A stretch of DNA of 64,000 nucleotides from Rhizobiaceae bacterium (lineage in GTDB: Bacteria; Pseudomonadota; Alphaproteobacteria; Rhizobiales; Rhizobiaceae), in the NCBI GenBank assembly GCA_023953905.1, contig JAMLJA010000005.1, positions 1 through 64,000 on the forward strand. Direction: 5' to 3'. The notes below the pieces were generated by a model. That model saw only the letters and a list, made by a program, of their open reading frames with translations. It was not told where the DNA came from and made no database searches. The position numbers and the translations under genes were made by a program. Positions 29,530 through 36,318 of the stretch are shown piece by piece. Position 1 is the stretch's first letter; the number at the start of each line of letters is the position of its first letter.

Positions 29530-29670
29530 GGCGGCATCTCCGAATCTTCGTTCTATGCCGCATAGGCCGACGCGATCACTTATGGAAGTGACTCCAGGCG
29601 TGGCGATTGAGCCGATGCGCGGCAAAGAGGACAATGTCGGGCAGGAAGAGCGTGAGGTCCATAAACGACA

Positions 29671-29702
29671 ACACCCGCCGGGGGAGGAGGTCCGGCGGGT
29701 GT
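29671..29702 (-). ncRNA. Anti-Shine-Dalgarno hairpin 1 (cuckoo/CcsR-like)
   Basis: A perfect 10-bp stem, ACACCCGCCG at 29671-29680 and CGGCGGGTGT at 29693-29702, presents CCTCCTCCC in its loop on the reverse strand (29682-29690). It is the most promoter-distal unit of six. Confidence 0.75.
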
Positions 29703-29715
29703 CGCTATGTCCGAC

Positions 29716-29739
29716 GGACCATCGGGAGGAGTGATGATC
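29716..29739 (-). ncRNA. Anti-Shine-Dalgarno hairpin 2 (weak)
   Basis: The loop carries CTCCTCCC on the reverse strand (29724-29731), one base short of the other copies. The stem is only CATC/GATG (29720-29723 with 29733-29736) with imperfect extension. It may be a decaying copy. Confidence 0.55.
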
Positions 29740-29749
29740 GGCCGTATTC

Positions 29750-29779
29750 GTCCGGACCTGGGAGGAGGATGGTCGGGAC
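29750..29779 (-). ncRNA. Anti-Shine-Dalgarno hairpin 3
   Basis: Two 4-bp stem halves separated by one G-G mismatch (29750-29758 with 29771-29779) enclose CCTCCTCCC on the reverse strand (29760-29768). Confidence 0.7.
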
Positions 29780-29821
29780 GAAGTTCAATCCGCCATGGTT
29801 TTAAAGAGGCTGCGGCGACCT

Positions 29822-29870
29822 CTCAAACAACTTCCGCCGAGGGAGGAGGTTCGGCGGAAGTCGTTTTGAG
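29822..29870 (-). ncRNA. Anti-Shine-Dalgarno hairpin 4 (long stem)
   Basis: A stem of about 19 bp with small mismatches near its base (29822-29840 with 29851-29870) encloses the 10-nt loop with CCTCCTCCC on the reverse strand (29841-29849). It is the most stable unit of the array. Confidence 0.8.
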
Positions 29871-29871
29871 T

Positions 29872-29902
29872 GGCCAGCAATCGGGAGGAGGTGATGCTGG
29901 CC
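29872..29902 (-). ncRNA. Anti-Shine-Dalgarno hairpin 5
   Basis: GGCCAGCA-A-TC (29872-29882) pairs with GATGCTGGCC (29893-29902) with a single bulged A; the loop is CCTCCTCCC on the reverse strand (29883-29891). Confidence 0.75.
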
Positions 29903-29907
29903 GTATC

Positions 29908-29939
29908 TGCCAAGATCTGGGAGGAGGACGATCCCGGCA
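29908..29939 (-). ncRNA. Anti-Shine-Dalgarno hairpin 6, nearest the DUF1127 gene
   Basis: A GATC/GATC inner stem and TGCC/GGCA outer stem, separated by a 2x2 internal loop, enclose CCTCCTCCC on the reverse strand (29919-29927). It begins 11 nt after the stop codon of the upstream DUF1127 gene, implying release from one transcript by processing. Confidence 0.75.
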
Positions 29940-29950
29940 AGATCTGCTTG

Positions 29951-30103
29951 TCAGCGGCCCCTGCGGGCCACCCTTCGTATTTCGTCTCGGTGGATACCGA
30001 GATCTGCGAGCTGTCGGTTAGACAGGCGACCCAACTCACCAACTGTCGTGCGATACTCGCGCCAGTCGCGGAAACTTTGGATCAGGTTCATTTCACTACT
30101 CAT
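29951..30103 (-). CDS. DUF1127 small protein (CcaF1-like)
   Basis: Encodes 50 residues from ATG 30103, which follows GGAA; an ATG at 30091 (MNLIQSFRDW) would give 46 residues aligned with the paralogue upstream, and the frame is open to 30139. The DUF1127 core is visible (WREYRTTVGELGRLSNRQLADLG) with an Arg-rich C terminus. In Rhodobacter a DUF1127 protein encoded before CcsR sRNAs is an RNA-binding processing factor; the same layout here suggests that role by analogy. Confidence 0.8.
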   Translation of the reverse strand: MSSEMNLIQSFRDWREYRTTVGELGRLSNRQLADLGIHRDEIRRVARRGR

Positions 30104-30145
30104 ATTTTCCAGTGGTGCGTTCGCACCCACATTAGGCAATCGCCG

Positions 30146-30286
30146 TTAGATGGACTTCTTCGCCACGAAAGGGATGTCTCCACGGCTAATGCCGAGGTCG
30201 GTCAATTCGCGGTTTGTCAGGCGGCTCAGCTCTGTGACGGTTTCACGATAGCGGCGCCAGTTGCGGTAGTTTCGGATCAGGTTCAT
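30146..30286 (-). CDS. DUF1127 small protein, upstream paralogue
   Basis: Encodes 46 residues (MNLIRNYRNWRRYRETVTELSR, then LTNRELTDLGISRGDI). The ORF is short enough to be missed by length cut-offs. It is a clear paralogue of the DUF1127 gene 42 nt downstream; the C-terminal tail differs (FVAKKSI instead of the RRVARRGR tail). A GGTGCG/CGCACC hairpin lies between the two genes. It is the first gene of the putative sRNA operon. Confidence 0.8.
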   Translation of the reverse strand: MNLIRNYRNWRRYRETVTELSRLTNRELTDLGISRGDIPFVAKKSI

Positions 30287-30658
30287 CGTAGTCTCGTTTC
30301 TTCGCTAGTTCACTTCGTTTTTCATTCTTGCAAGGCTTAGATAGATCTACGCTTATGCGAATTGAAGCGACATTGGTGCATGGCAGCAATGCGTTTGTGC
30401 AATGCAACATTAATCGATTTTAGGGCATGGGGCGATTCTAAGACGGGGCGGCATTTGTCCCAGTTGAAGAACCCCCGTGCCACGAGTTAGTGAACGGGAC
30501 CTTGGGGCGGGCTATGATCCGCCGCGCAGTTCCTGCGACACTGCCCAGTCCTTCGCCTTGGCCGCTCAAATGCGCCGTTGCTAGTTCCCCTTTCGAGCGG
30601 CTGAAGCGTTTGAGAATTGTTGACAGCCGTGCCTGCCCGTGGGATGGCGTGATCGCTT
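30287..30658. other. 372-bp region upstream of the DUF1127 operon
   Basis: No gene is supported. It must carry the reverse-strand promoter of the DUF1127/sRNA unit. The stretch around 30376-30410 repeats GCAATGC-type sequence several times and could hold regulator sites, but I cannot assign a factor or sigma type by eye. Confidence 0.45.
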
Positions 30659-30740
30659 GCGGATGTGGCGGAACTGGTAGACGCCCCGGATTTAGGTTCC
30701 GGTGCCGAAAGGCGTGGGGGTTCGAGTCCCTTCATCCGCA
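30659..30740 (+). tRNA. tRNA-Leu (anticodon UAG)
   Basis: The acceptor stem GCGGATG pairs with CATCCGC, the anticodon stem CCGGA/TCCGG encloses TTTAGGT with anticodon TAG, and a long variable arm and a T-loop GTTCGAGTC mark a type II tRNA. A CCA follows at 30741-30743. The prophage integrase starts 147 nt later, so the 3' end of this gene is the probable attachment core. Confidence 0.95.
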
Positions 30741-30743
30741 CCA
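30716..30743 (+). other. Probable prophage attL at the tRNA-Leu 3' end
   Basis: A tyrosine integrase gene begins just downstream of this tRNA in the direction typical of tRNA-integrating phages. The crossover core is expected within the T-arm/acceptor 3' end. The matching attR lies beyond the window, so exact limits cannot be read. Confidence 0.6.
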
Positions 30744-30835
30744 AAACCAGCGCGTGATACCGTGCTTAGCGCGTTGAATTAATTACATAAAAATATTGGA
30801 CGTTGGATTTATATTGCACTTTTCGGCAGAAGTGT

Positions 30836-30859
30836 GCCACTTTACGCGCCACTTTATGC
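30836..30859 (+). repeat. Tandem 12-bp direct repeats before int
   Basis: GCCACTTTACGC (30836-30847) is directly followed by GCCACTTTATGC (30848-30859), with a partial third copy after it. Position between the att core and int suggests arm-type integrase binding sites. Confidence 0.5.
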
Positions 30860-30889
30860 GCCATTCCGGCGCTTCTGGAAGGTGCGGGC

Positions 30890-32263
30890 ATGGCGCGAAA
30901 GCGAAGCCGGAAAGACCCCGACAGGTTTCTGGCGAATCGCGCCGGCAATTATCACTACAAGCGGCGCGTGCCCGTTGAGCTTGCCTCTGTCGATGCCCGC
31001 GCGCCTGTCGTGCGGCTTTCCCTCAAGACCGATGACCTGCCGCTGGCGCGGCGCAAGCGCGACCAGCTGGAGGCGGCCGACGATGCCTTGTGGGCGTCCA
31101 TGCTCGTGCATGGCGAGACGGACCCGGCCCGCCGCCGCTATCAGGCCGCCGTCAAGCGCGTCGAGGCGATGGGCTTCAGCTTCTATTCGGGCGAGGATAT
31201 CGCCGCCTTCGACAATTATGAGGATGTCCGCCGGCGGCTGCTGGAACTGGAGCACCGGCTCGGCCTCGATGAAACGCCGCACCCCGGCCCGCTGATCGGC
31301 GCGATCGACGTGCCCAAGACGACCATCAGCCGCGCCTTCGACATCTATTGCGACGAGATCGTCGCCGACGAACTGGTGACCAAGAGCCAGGCGCAGCGCG
31401 ACCAGTGGAAAAAGGTCAAGCGGCGCGCCGTCAACAATTTCATCGACCTGATCTCCGACAAGCCCATGGAGGAAATCACCGTCGAGGATGCCAAGAAGGT
31501 CTATCTGCACTGGCTCTCGCGCATCGCGCCAAAGGGCGGCGCGGCAGCAAGCGCCTCGGCATCGTCGGGCAATCGCGACCTGGGCAATCTGCGCGTGCTC
31601 TACGCGGCCTATTTCAAGCACAACGGCATGCTGAGCCGCGTCAATCCGTTCGAAGGCTTCAGCTTCTCCAACCGCAAGAAGCGGTCGCGACCGCCGATCC
31701 CGACCGAATGGATCCGCGACACGATCCTGAAGGACGCCACGCGCCTCAGCCGCCTCAACGAAGAGGCGCGCGGCATTCTCCTGATCATGATCGAAACCGG
31801 GGCGCGGCCGTCCGAGATCGCCAATCTGGAGCCGACGTCCTTCCGTCTGTCGCACAAGGTTCCCCATATTTCCATCGAACCGCGCGAGAATCCGGACGAT
31901 CCGCGCGAGATCAAGACCGAGTCGTCGCGGCGCCTGGTGCCGCTGATGGGCGTGGCGCTGGCGGCGGCAAAGCGCCACCGCGACGGGTTCCCGCGCTATC
32001 GCAACCGCGAAAACGATCTGTCGGCCGCGCTCAACAAGTTCCTGCGCGAGAACAAACTGTTCCCGACTGCCGGCCACACCGTCTATTCGTTCCGGCATTC
32101 GTTCGAGGATCGCATGAAGGACGGCGGTCTGGAGGATGAGCTGCGGCGGCTGATCATGGGCCACACGGTCGATCGCCCGAAATACGGGCAGGGCGGCTCG
32201 CTGGAGTGGCGGCTGTCGGAGCTTAAAAAGATCGAGCTTCCGTTTGACCCGACAATCGTCTGA
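30890..32263 (+). CDS. int: Phage tyrosine recombinase (integrase)
   Basis: Encodes 457 residues. An N-terminal DUF6538-like arm-binding region (NYHYKRRVPVELASVDARAPVVRLSLKT) leads to a SAM-like core-binding domain and the catalytic domain. Catalytic residues seen are Arg in TGARPSEIANL, Arg in YSFRHSFEDRM (Tyr replaces the His of HxxR), His in LIMGHTVDRP and the nucleophile Tyr in PKYGQGG. ATG 30890 follows GGAAGG at good spacing; the frame is open upstream to 30803. Its 3' end overlaps the convergent leftward operon by 41 bp. Confidence 0.95.
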   Translation: MARKRSRKDPDRFLANRAGNYHYKRRVPVELASVDARAPVVRLSLKTDDLPLARRKRDQLEAADDALWASMLVHGETDPARRRYQAAVKRVEAMGFSFYSGEDIAAFDNYEDVRRRLLELEHRLGLDETPHPGPLIGAIDVPKTTISRAFDIYCDEIVADELVTKSQAQRDQWKKVKRRAVNNFIDLISDKPMEEITVEDAKKVYLHWLSRIAPKGGAAASASASSGNRDLGNLRVLYAAYFKHNGMLSRVNPFEGFSFSNRKKRSRPPIPTEWIRDTILKDATRLSRLNEEARGILLIMIETGARPSEIANLEPTSFRLSHKVPHISIEPRENPDDPREIKTESSRRLVPLMGVALAAAKRHRDGFPRYRNRENDLSAALNKFLRENKLFPTAGHTVYSFRHSFEDRMKDGGLEDELRRLIMGHTVDRPKYGQGGSLEWRLSELKKIELPFDPTIV

Positions 32264-32474
32264 CGCGGGCGTGTGCCCCGGCGATCAGCGCCTCGGCGTC
32301 CTGCTGTTTTTCCTGTTCCTTCAGGACCCGGCGATAGACGGGGAGATACAGATAGGCCCTGGGCCCGGCGTCGACCATGAGCCGTGCCAGCATATCGAGA
32401 TGGCGCTCGATTTCAGCGAGCGTCAGGGGCGGCAGCTTGCGCGTCGCCCATGTCTCTCGCGGTTTGTATTTCAT
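32223..32474 (-). CDS. Hypothetical phage protein, last gene of leftward operon
   Basis: Encodes 83 residues (MKYKPRETWATRKLPPLTL then EIERHLDMLARLMVDAG), basic and mostly helical, with no family I recognise. The ATG overlaps the stop of the repeat-protein gene as ATGA at 32471-32474, which supports the start. A larger open frame upstream arises only because the 27-bp repeats keep all frames open. Confidence 0.7.
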   Translation of the reverse strand: MKYKPRETWATRKLPPLTLAEIERHLDMLARLMVDAGPRAYLYLPVYRRVLKEQEKQQDAEALIAGAHARVRRLSGQTEARSF

Positions 32475-33583
32475 TCGACTTCGACCGGCTTTCCGGCGAC
32501 CAGCCTGTAGAACTGGTTCGGCTTGATTCCGTCCCGTCCGGCAATGCCGGCCCATGCGTGGGAAATCTCTCCATCCGGTCTGCGCTCGACCAGGAAGATG
32601 GCGCATCCATCCGCGCCGCGTGCCTTCCCCTCGTAGCCGGTTGCGGTGGCAGCGCCCCTGACGCCCGATGCGGTGGCAGCGCCCTGTTCGCCCGATGCGG
32701 TGGCAGCGCCCTGTTCGCCCGATGCGGTGGCAGCGCCCCAGTTGCCCGATGCGGTGGCAGCGCCCTGTTCGCCCGATGCGGTGGCAGCGCCCCAGTTGCC
32801 CGATGCGGTGGCAGCGCCCTGGATGCCCGATGCGGTGGCAGCGCCCCAGTTGCCCGATGCGGTGGCAGCGCCCCCGATGCCCGATGCGGTGGCAGCGCCC
32901 TGTTCGCCCGATGCGGTGGCAGCGCCCCGCCATCCTGATGCGGTGGCAGCGCCCCAGTCACCAGATGCGGTGGCAGCGCCCTGTTCGCCCGATGCGGTGG
33001 CAGCGCCCTGGATGCCCGATGCGGTGGCAGCGCCCCCGTCACCCGATGCGGTGGCAGCGCCCCGCCATCCTGATGCGGTGGCAGCGCCCTCGATGCCCGA
33101 TGCGGTGGCAGCGCCCCAGTTGCCCGATGCGGTGGCAGCGCCCCCGGTCGTTTCCGATCGAACAGCCGTCGCGTCCGCCTCCGTAAAGCTGCCCTCGACC
33201 GGTGTTGCGCGGTCGTTCACCCATTTGACCGCGTCGAGGATCAGTTGCGTAAGGCCGATCTCCTTGCCGACTGCGAGAATTTCAGCGGCCGTCTTCTCGC
33301 CACCGTCGTCGCTGTGCATGGCGCCGGATATTTCGACCTGACAGATGCGCGTGCCGGCCGGCGCGTAATATTTGAATAGGGCCAGCGGATGGCCGGTGAT
33401 GGCATGAAAGCCGCTTTTGCAGGCGACCACCTCGCCCTCATGGCGATAGGTCTTGCCGAACTCGTACTGGAATTTCACGCCGCCCGGCGTGCATGACATG
33501 TCGGCGTTGAAGCCCTTATAGGCCGTGATCGGAGCCGATCCGGCTGCTTCAGTCGCGGGTGTGGATGTCCTGGCGCGTGCCAT
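32471..33583 (-). CDS. DUF7666-like protein with 19 nine-residue repeats
   Basis: Encodes 370 residues. Residues about 18-145 form a domain like those of phage DUF7666 proteins (TAYKGFNADMSC, then FQYEFGKTYRHEGEVVACKSGFHA). Residues 148-318 are 19 copies of GAATASG plus two variable residues (NW, IE, IQ, WR, DG, DW, EQ, IG or VR; the last copy is GAATATG). A C-terminal domain includes ERRPDGEISHAWAGIAGRDGIKPNQFYRL. Such repeats may fold as a beta solenoid. ATG 33583 was chosen because upstream codons overlap the previous gene. Function unknown. Confidence 0.8.
   Translation of the reverse strand: MARARTSTPATEAAGSAPITAYKGFNADMSCTPGGVKFQYEFGKTYRHEGEVVACKSGFHAITGHPLALFKYYAPAGTRICQVEISGAMHSDDGGEKTAAEILAVGKEIGLTQLILDAVKWVNDRATPVEGSFTEADATAVRSETTGGAATASGNWGAATASGIEGAATASGWRGAATASGDGGAATASGIQGAATASGEQGAATASGDWGAATASGWRGAATASGEQGAATASGIGGAATASGNWGAATASGIQGAATASGNWGAATASGEQGAATASGNWGAATASGEQGAATASGEQGAATASGVRGAATATGYEGKARGADGCAIFLVERRPDGEISHAWAGIAGRDGIKPNQFYRLVAGKPVEVE
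32630..33142 (-). repeat. 19 x 27-bp in-frame tandem repeat
   Basis: Each unit has a near-invariant 21-bp part encoding GAATASG and a variable 6-bp part encoding two residues. The variable dipeptides recur in non-neighbouring units (NW four times, EQ five, WR and IQ twice), suggesting shuffling by recombination or slippage. Confidence 0.9.
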
Positions 33584-33764
33584 GGCGTGGTCCTTCAAAC
33601 GTGTGTGGGGAAAGCCCGCAATCGGGCGTGGAATTGGAAAGCCATTCGAGATGCGCATGGGCCTCGGCATCGCGCGCCTGGACGTCGTGCAGGGCCGCCA
33701 GCTGGAGCCAGCTCATGGCGTCGAGCCGCTCACGCACGGCGGCGATGTAGTCGTTGTCGCTCAC
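33549..33764 (-). CDS. Hypothetical phage protein
   Basis: Encodes 71 residues (MSDNDYIAAVRERLDAMSWLQL start), helical and acidic at the N terminus. Its ATG overlaps the stop of the preceding gene as ATGA at 33761-33764, and its end overlaps the repeat-protein start by 35 nt. No family recognised. Confidence 0.65.
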   Translation of the reverse strand: MSDNDYIAAVRERLDAMSWLQLAALHDVQARDAEAHAHLEWLSNSTPDCGLSPHTFEGPRHGTRQDIHTRD

Positions 33765-34180
33765 GTCGCATCCCCCTGCTTGATGGCGGCGCGACCGAGG
33801 TCGGTGATGCGAAACCGACCATTCTCAAACTCGATAGCTCCTTTATTCCGAACGCCATCTGCAACCTTGTAATCTAGTCCATTCCGGCGCTCTGGCTCGA
33901 AGTCGTTCGGGGCGTCCCTGAGAAAAGCAAGTTCTTCGGCAGTGAAGACGGGCGGCGTATTGAGCGCGTCAATCGCATCACGTAACGACAAGCGGTCTGC
34001 GCCGTCGACCTTCCATGTTGAAGTGACGGACTTGGTCTTTCGGTCATAACGATCAAACCGAGACAATCGCGGCTGCTCAACGCACCGATGCAGGTACGCA
34101 AAGAACGCTGCGCCGCCGTTGTAGTGGGCCGCTTCCTTCAGGTGCCATGATTTCGCGTCGTTTTCCGTAAGCCCGCTCAT
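33761..34180 (-). CDS. Hypothetical phage protein
   Basis: Encodes 139 residues from ATG 34180, placed 1 nt after the NADAR gene stop; the longer open frame to 34270 overlaps that gene. A possible winged-helix C-terminal region is suggested by the GAIEFENGRFRITDLGRAAI segment, which resembles archaeal-type or phage wHTH tails. Function unknown. Confidence 0.65.
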   Translation of the reverse strand: MSGLTENDAKSWHLKEAAHYNGGAAFFAYLHRCVEQPRLSRFDRYDRKTKSVTSTWKVDGADRLSLRDAIDALNTPPVFTAEELAFLRDAPNDFEPERRNGLDYKVADGVRNKGAIEFENGRFRITDLGRAAIKQGDAT

Positions 34181-34181
34181 C

Positions 34182-35348
34182 TCACGCACCCCCGGTAGCG
34201 GGAGAGGTGGTGGAGCGAAGCTCGGCGCGGACTTCCATCCAAAGTTTGCCAAGCATGTTCTTGCCGTCACGGTTTGGCCCCCATCCCCAGAAGTCGTCGC
34301 GCCAAGAATTCTCGACCAACTCGCGGTCGCCAGTAGCCAGCAATTTCCGGCGAACGTACTCGTGTTGGTCGGCTTTTGCGCGGAGGATGTCGCGCATGAT
34401 GTCGACTTTCACTTCGTCCCAATCTGGACGGCGAAGATGCTTGTTGCGCTCGGCAATTTTGAACGCCTCATGCGCGGAAGGTGCTGAACGAATGACCGCC
34501 GCTACACTTGGGCGAAAGGCGTCGAACTTCTCCCAATGATAGGCTGCTTCGGATGTATTGAAGTTCAGCCCTTTCCATTCGATTGCGAAGGAAGAGAAGT
34601 TCGACAGGACATAGAAATCTTGCTCGTAGAAGCACACGCGCTCTGGTGTATCGAGGCCGTGGCACCCTTCCGGCACCGCCTGCGCTTCTGGCTGCGCGGG
34701 ATACGGATAGGTCGTTGCCGGTCCGTCTGACGGCTCGCCGCTCTCCAGTTCGACGATAGCAGCGCCTTCGAGACACGCCGCATGGCACATGCCTTCCGTA
34801 ACGTCGGAGGCGCACATATCCCCCGGCTTGAACGGCTCCGCGCAGATCGGGCACTTTTCGGGCTCATCTTCGGACGGCGCCGCCGCTGGCTGGGGCGACA
34901 AAGGAGCATCCAGTTTGAACCGATGCGAAGAACGTCGCGCGCCTTGTGCAATTGAGAGACGAGTCCCCGGAAAGCGCTCATCGAAGTCAGCCACCGCCTT
35001 TTCTACCTCGCACAACACCGCCTCCTGCGGTGCCTGGAGGGCGGCGCGGACGTCGCCCAGCAACCCCATAAAGAGATGGGTGTCGATCGTCGTGGCGGTC
35101 TGGGAGCGCGTGACGGCAATCGCGGCGTCAACGCGGGAGAGAAGCGTGTCGCTCGTATCAGTCATGGGAACCTCACGGGTTATCAACAGGCCGCAGGCGT
35201 CGACGCTGGCAAGAAGCAGCTCGACGGCCCTGTCTTCGCGGCCGGGAATGATGGGGCGTTGAAGATCCGCCGCCGCGCGGTTGCGGCGGGCGATCTCGCC
35301 AACGAGAAACACATGCAGCTCGTCGACCGTGGCGAGACGGGCCGTCAT
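34182..35348 (-). CDS. Zinc-finger/NADAR fusion protein
   Basis: Encodes 388 residues. Residues about 1-160 are helical; residues 166-192 form a four-ligand treble-clef-like site (CPIC, then C179, then CHAAC); residues 239-378 are a NADAR (YbiA-like) domain with YVLSNFSSFAIEWKG, TSEAAYHWEKFDAF, DDFWGWGPNRDGKNMLGKLWMEVR. NADAR proteins act as N-glycosidases; some remove ADP-ribose from guanine bases. A phage copy without a linked toxin suggests protection against DNA ADP-ribosylating defence. An internal start at 35165 (MTDTSDTLLSR) is possible, but the ATGA overlap at 35345-35348 supports the long form. Confidence 0.82.
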   Translation of the reverse strand: MTARLATVDELHVFLVGEIARRNRAAADLQRPIIPGREDRAVELLLASVDACGLLITREVPMTDTSDTLLSRVDAAIAVTRSQTATTIDTHLFMGLLGDVRAALQAPQEAVLCEVEKAVADFDERFPGTRLSIAQGARRSSHRFKLDAPLSPQPAAAPSEDEPEKCPICAEPFKPGDMCASDVTEGMCHAACLEGAAIVELESGEPSDGPATTYPYPAQPEAQAVPEGCHGLDTPERVCFYEQDFYVLSNFSSFAIEWKGLNFNTSEAAYHWEKFDAFRPSVAAVIRSAPSAHEAFKIAERNKHLRRPDWDEVKVDIMRDILRAKADQHEYVRRKLLATGDRELVENSWRDDFWGWGPNRDGKNMLGKLWMEVRAELRSTTSPATGGA

Positions 35349-35542
35349 TTCAGCGCTCCGATCATGTGGGCGAAGAGGGCCACGCCGAGGCAGAGCTGCG
35401 CGCCGATCAGAATGGCCGCGATCCAGAGCCCGGCATTCGGGGCGGAGGGCAGGGGCTCGTCATCCGGCTCCAGCTCGACATAGTCCAGCGGATGGGCGCG
35501 GTGCGGCGGGCGGGGAATGCGGTCGATGGCCGGGCGCCTCAT
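35345..35542 (-). CDS. Small membrane protein of the leftward operon
   Basis: Encodes 65 residues from ATG 35542. A Pro-rich soluble N-terminal half is followed by one membrane helix (GLWIAAILIGAQLCLGVALF). The start overlaps the stop of the preceding micro-ORF as ATGA. Function unknown. Confidence 0.6.
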   Translation of the reverse strand: MRRPAIDRIPRPPHRAHPLDYVELEPDDEPLPSAPNAGLWIAAILIGAQLCLGVALFAHMIGALK

Positions 35543-35640
35543 GACAGCACCCCCAGCGACCACAACAGGCCGATGGTCGGCAGGATCGTGAACCAGACGA
35601 CCAGAAGCACGATCACGATGAACTCGCCAATGTAGGTCAT
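35539..35640 (-). CDS. 33-residue single-helix membrane microprotein
   Basis: Encodes MTYIGEFIVIVLLVVWF, then TILPTIGLLWSLGVLS: one long hydrophobic helix and almost nothing else. It is below common length cut-offs. ATGA overlaps on both sides (35539-35542 and 35637-35640) strongly suggest a translated gene. Confidence 0.6.
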   Translation of the reverse strand: MTYIGEFIVIVLLVVWFTILPTIGLLWSLGVLS

Positions 35641-35729
35641 GGCGTCAGCCCGAAAAGGCAGAGCGCCACGCCAGCGAGGAAGGCCATCATGGCGAGGAAG
35701 GCCGCCGTGTCGTGCAGGAGGTCGCGCAT
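35637..35729 (-). CDS. 30-residue membrane microprotein
   Basis: Encodes MRDLLHDTAAFLAMMAFLAG, then VALCLFGLTP: a short polar start and one membrane helix. It lies between the 70-residue ORF and the 33-residue ORF with an ATGA overlap at its end. The much longer open frame through it (to 35960) is a shadow of the next gene. Confidence 0.5.
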   Translation of the reverse strand: MRDLLHDTAAFLAMMAFLAGVALCLFGLTP

Positions 35730-35740
35730 GGCCGCCTCCC

Positions 35741-35953
35741 TCACGCGACGCGGCGGATGGCGGTGGCGCGGGCGAGGTCGGCGGCTTCCGCCGCGTGGGC
35801 CGCGATCTGGTCGCGGGTAAAGCCCGAATGCTCGAACAGGCTGTCGGCGGTCACCGCCGTGCCGTTCATGGCCATTTCGCGCATGGTGTCGGCCATCATT
35901 TCGACAATGGCCGGGTCCGCCTTCTTCGGCGCTTCCTGGGCGAATGTAATCAT
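35741..35953 (-). CDS. Hypothetical phage protein
   Basis: Encodes 70 residues (MITFAQEAPKKADPAIVEMM start), helical, with a C-terminal segment HSGFTRDQIAAHAAEAADLARA. AGGAG lies 8 nt before the ATG; the same leader GGAGTGTGTTCCATG precedes the first gene of the operon at 36536. Confidence 0.65.
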   Translation of the reverse strand: MITFAQEAPKKADPAIVEMMADTMREMAMNGTAVTADSLFEHSGFTRDQIAAHAAEAADLARATAIRRVA

Positions 35954-35979
35954 GGAACACACTCCTGTTTGAAACGGGG

Positions 35980-36318
35980 TCAAGGTTTGATTTTGAAAGG
36001 GAGGTCGCTCTTGCGGACGATGTAGTCTCGCCGTGTGTAGGAGAGGCCGGCTGCGTCGAGCAGGCGGGCCATCAACTCCCACGCGGTCGCTTCGTCGATA
36101 TGCGCTTGCTCTTGCCGATCGACATAGGCGGCCTGCCACGCATTGAAGACGTCGACGAACGCGGGGTCGTCAAACGGATTGCCGCCACCGGCGACTTTAC
36201 AGAGAAGTAGCTTGTTGGCCGCTTCATGCGCTGTCCGGCACTCCAGAAGCAGCTCCGCGACCTTGCGCCGGACCTCGGGGTCGGCTGCCCGCTCGCTATC
36301 AGCCAAGGGACCGGTCAT
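35980..36318 (-). CDS. Hypothetical phage protein
   Basis: Encodes 112 residues from ATG 36318, which overlaps the stop of the first gene of the operon as ATGA. Mostly helical (VRRKVAELLLECRTAHEAANKLL). No family recognised. Confidence 0.65.
   Translation of the reverse strand: MTGPLADSERAADPEVRRKVAELLLECRTAHEAANKLLLCKVAGGGNPFDDPAFVDVFNAWQAAYVDRQEQAHIDEATAWELMARLLDAAGLSYTRRDYIVRKSDLPFKIKP

Noticed and set aside
29707..30340. Forward ORFs of about 104 and 156 codons over the DUF1127/sRNA operon
   Set aside because: They are complements of the hairpins and of the two DUF1127 genes; no start signal or recognisable product.
30287..30658. A specific RpoH or LysR-type promoter for the DUF1127 operon
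   Set aside because: Several GCAATGC-like stretches and a CTTG element were seen, but no combination matched a consensus well enough.
30487..30744. Reverse-strand ORF of about 85 codons over the tRNA-Leu
   Set aside because: It covers the tRNA gene and its flank and begins MVRMKGLEPPRLSAPEPKSG, a well-known spurious translation of antisense tRNA sequence.
32630..33142. CRISPR array
   Set aside because: Regular 27-bp spacing was considered, but the variable parts are only 6 bp and in frame within a protein; no spacers of 30 bp or cas genes.
32646..33341. Long forward open frame of about 231 codons and overlapping frames across the repeat array, including the upstream part of a 236-codon reverse frame
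   Set aside because: The repeat length (27 bp) is a multiple of 3 and lacks stops in every frame, so long frames arise automatically. The reverse frame encoding DUF7666 plus GAATASG repeats is supported by a domain before and after the array and by overlaps with neighbours.
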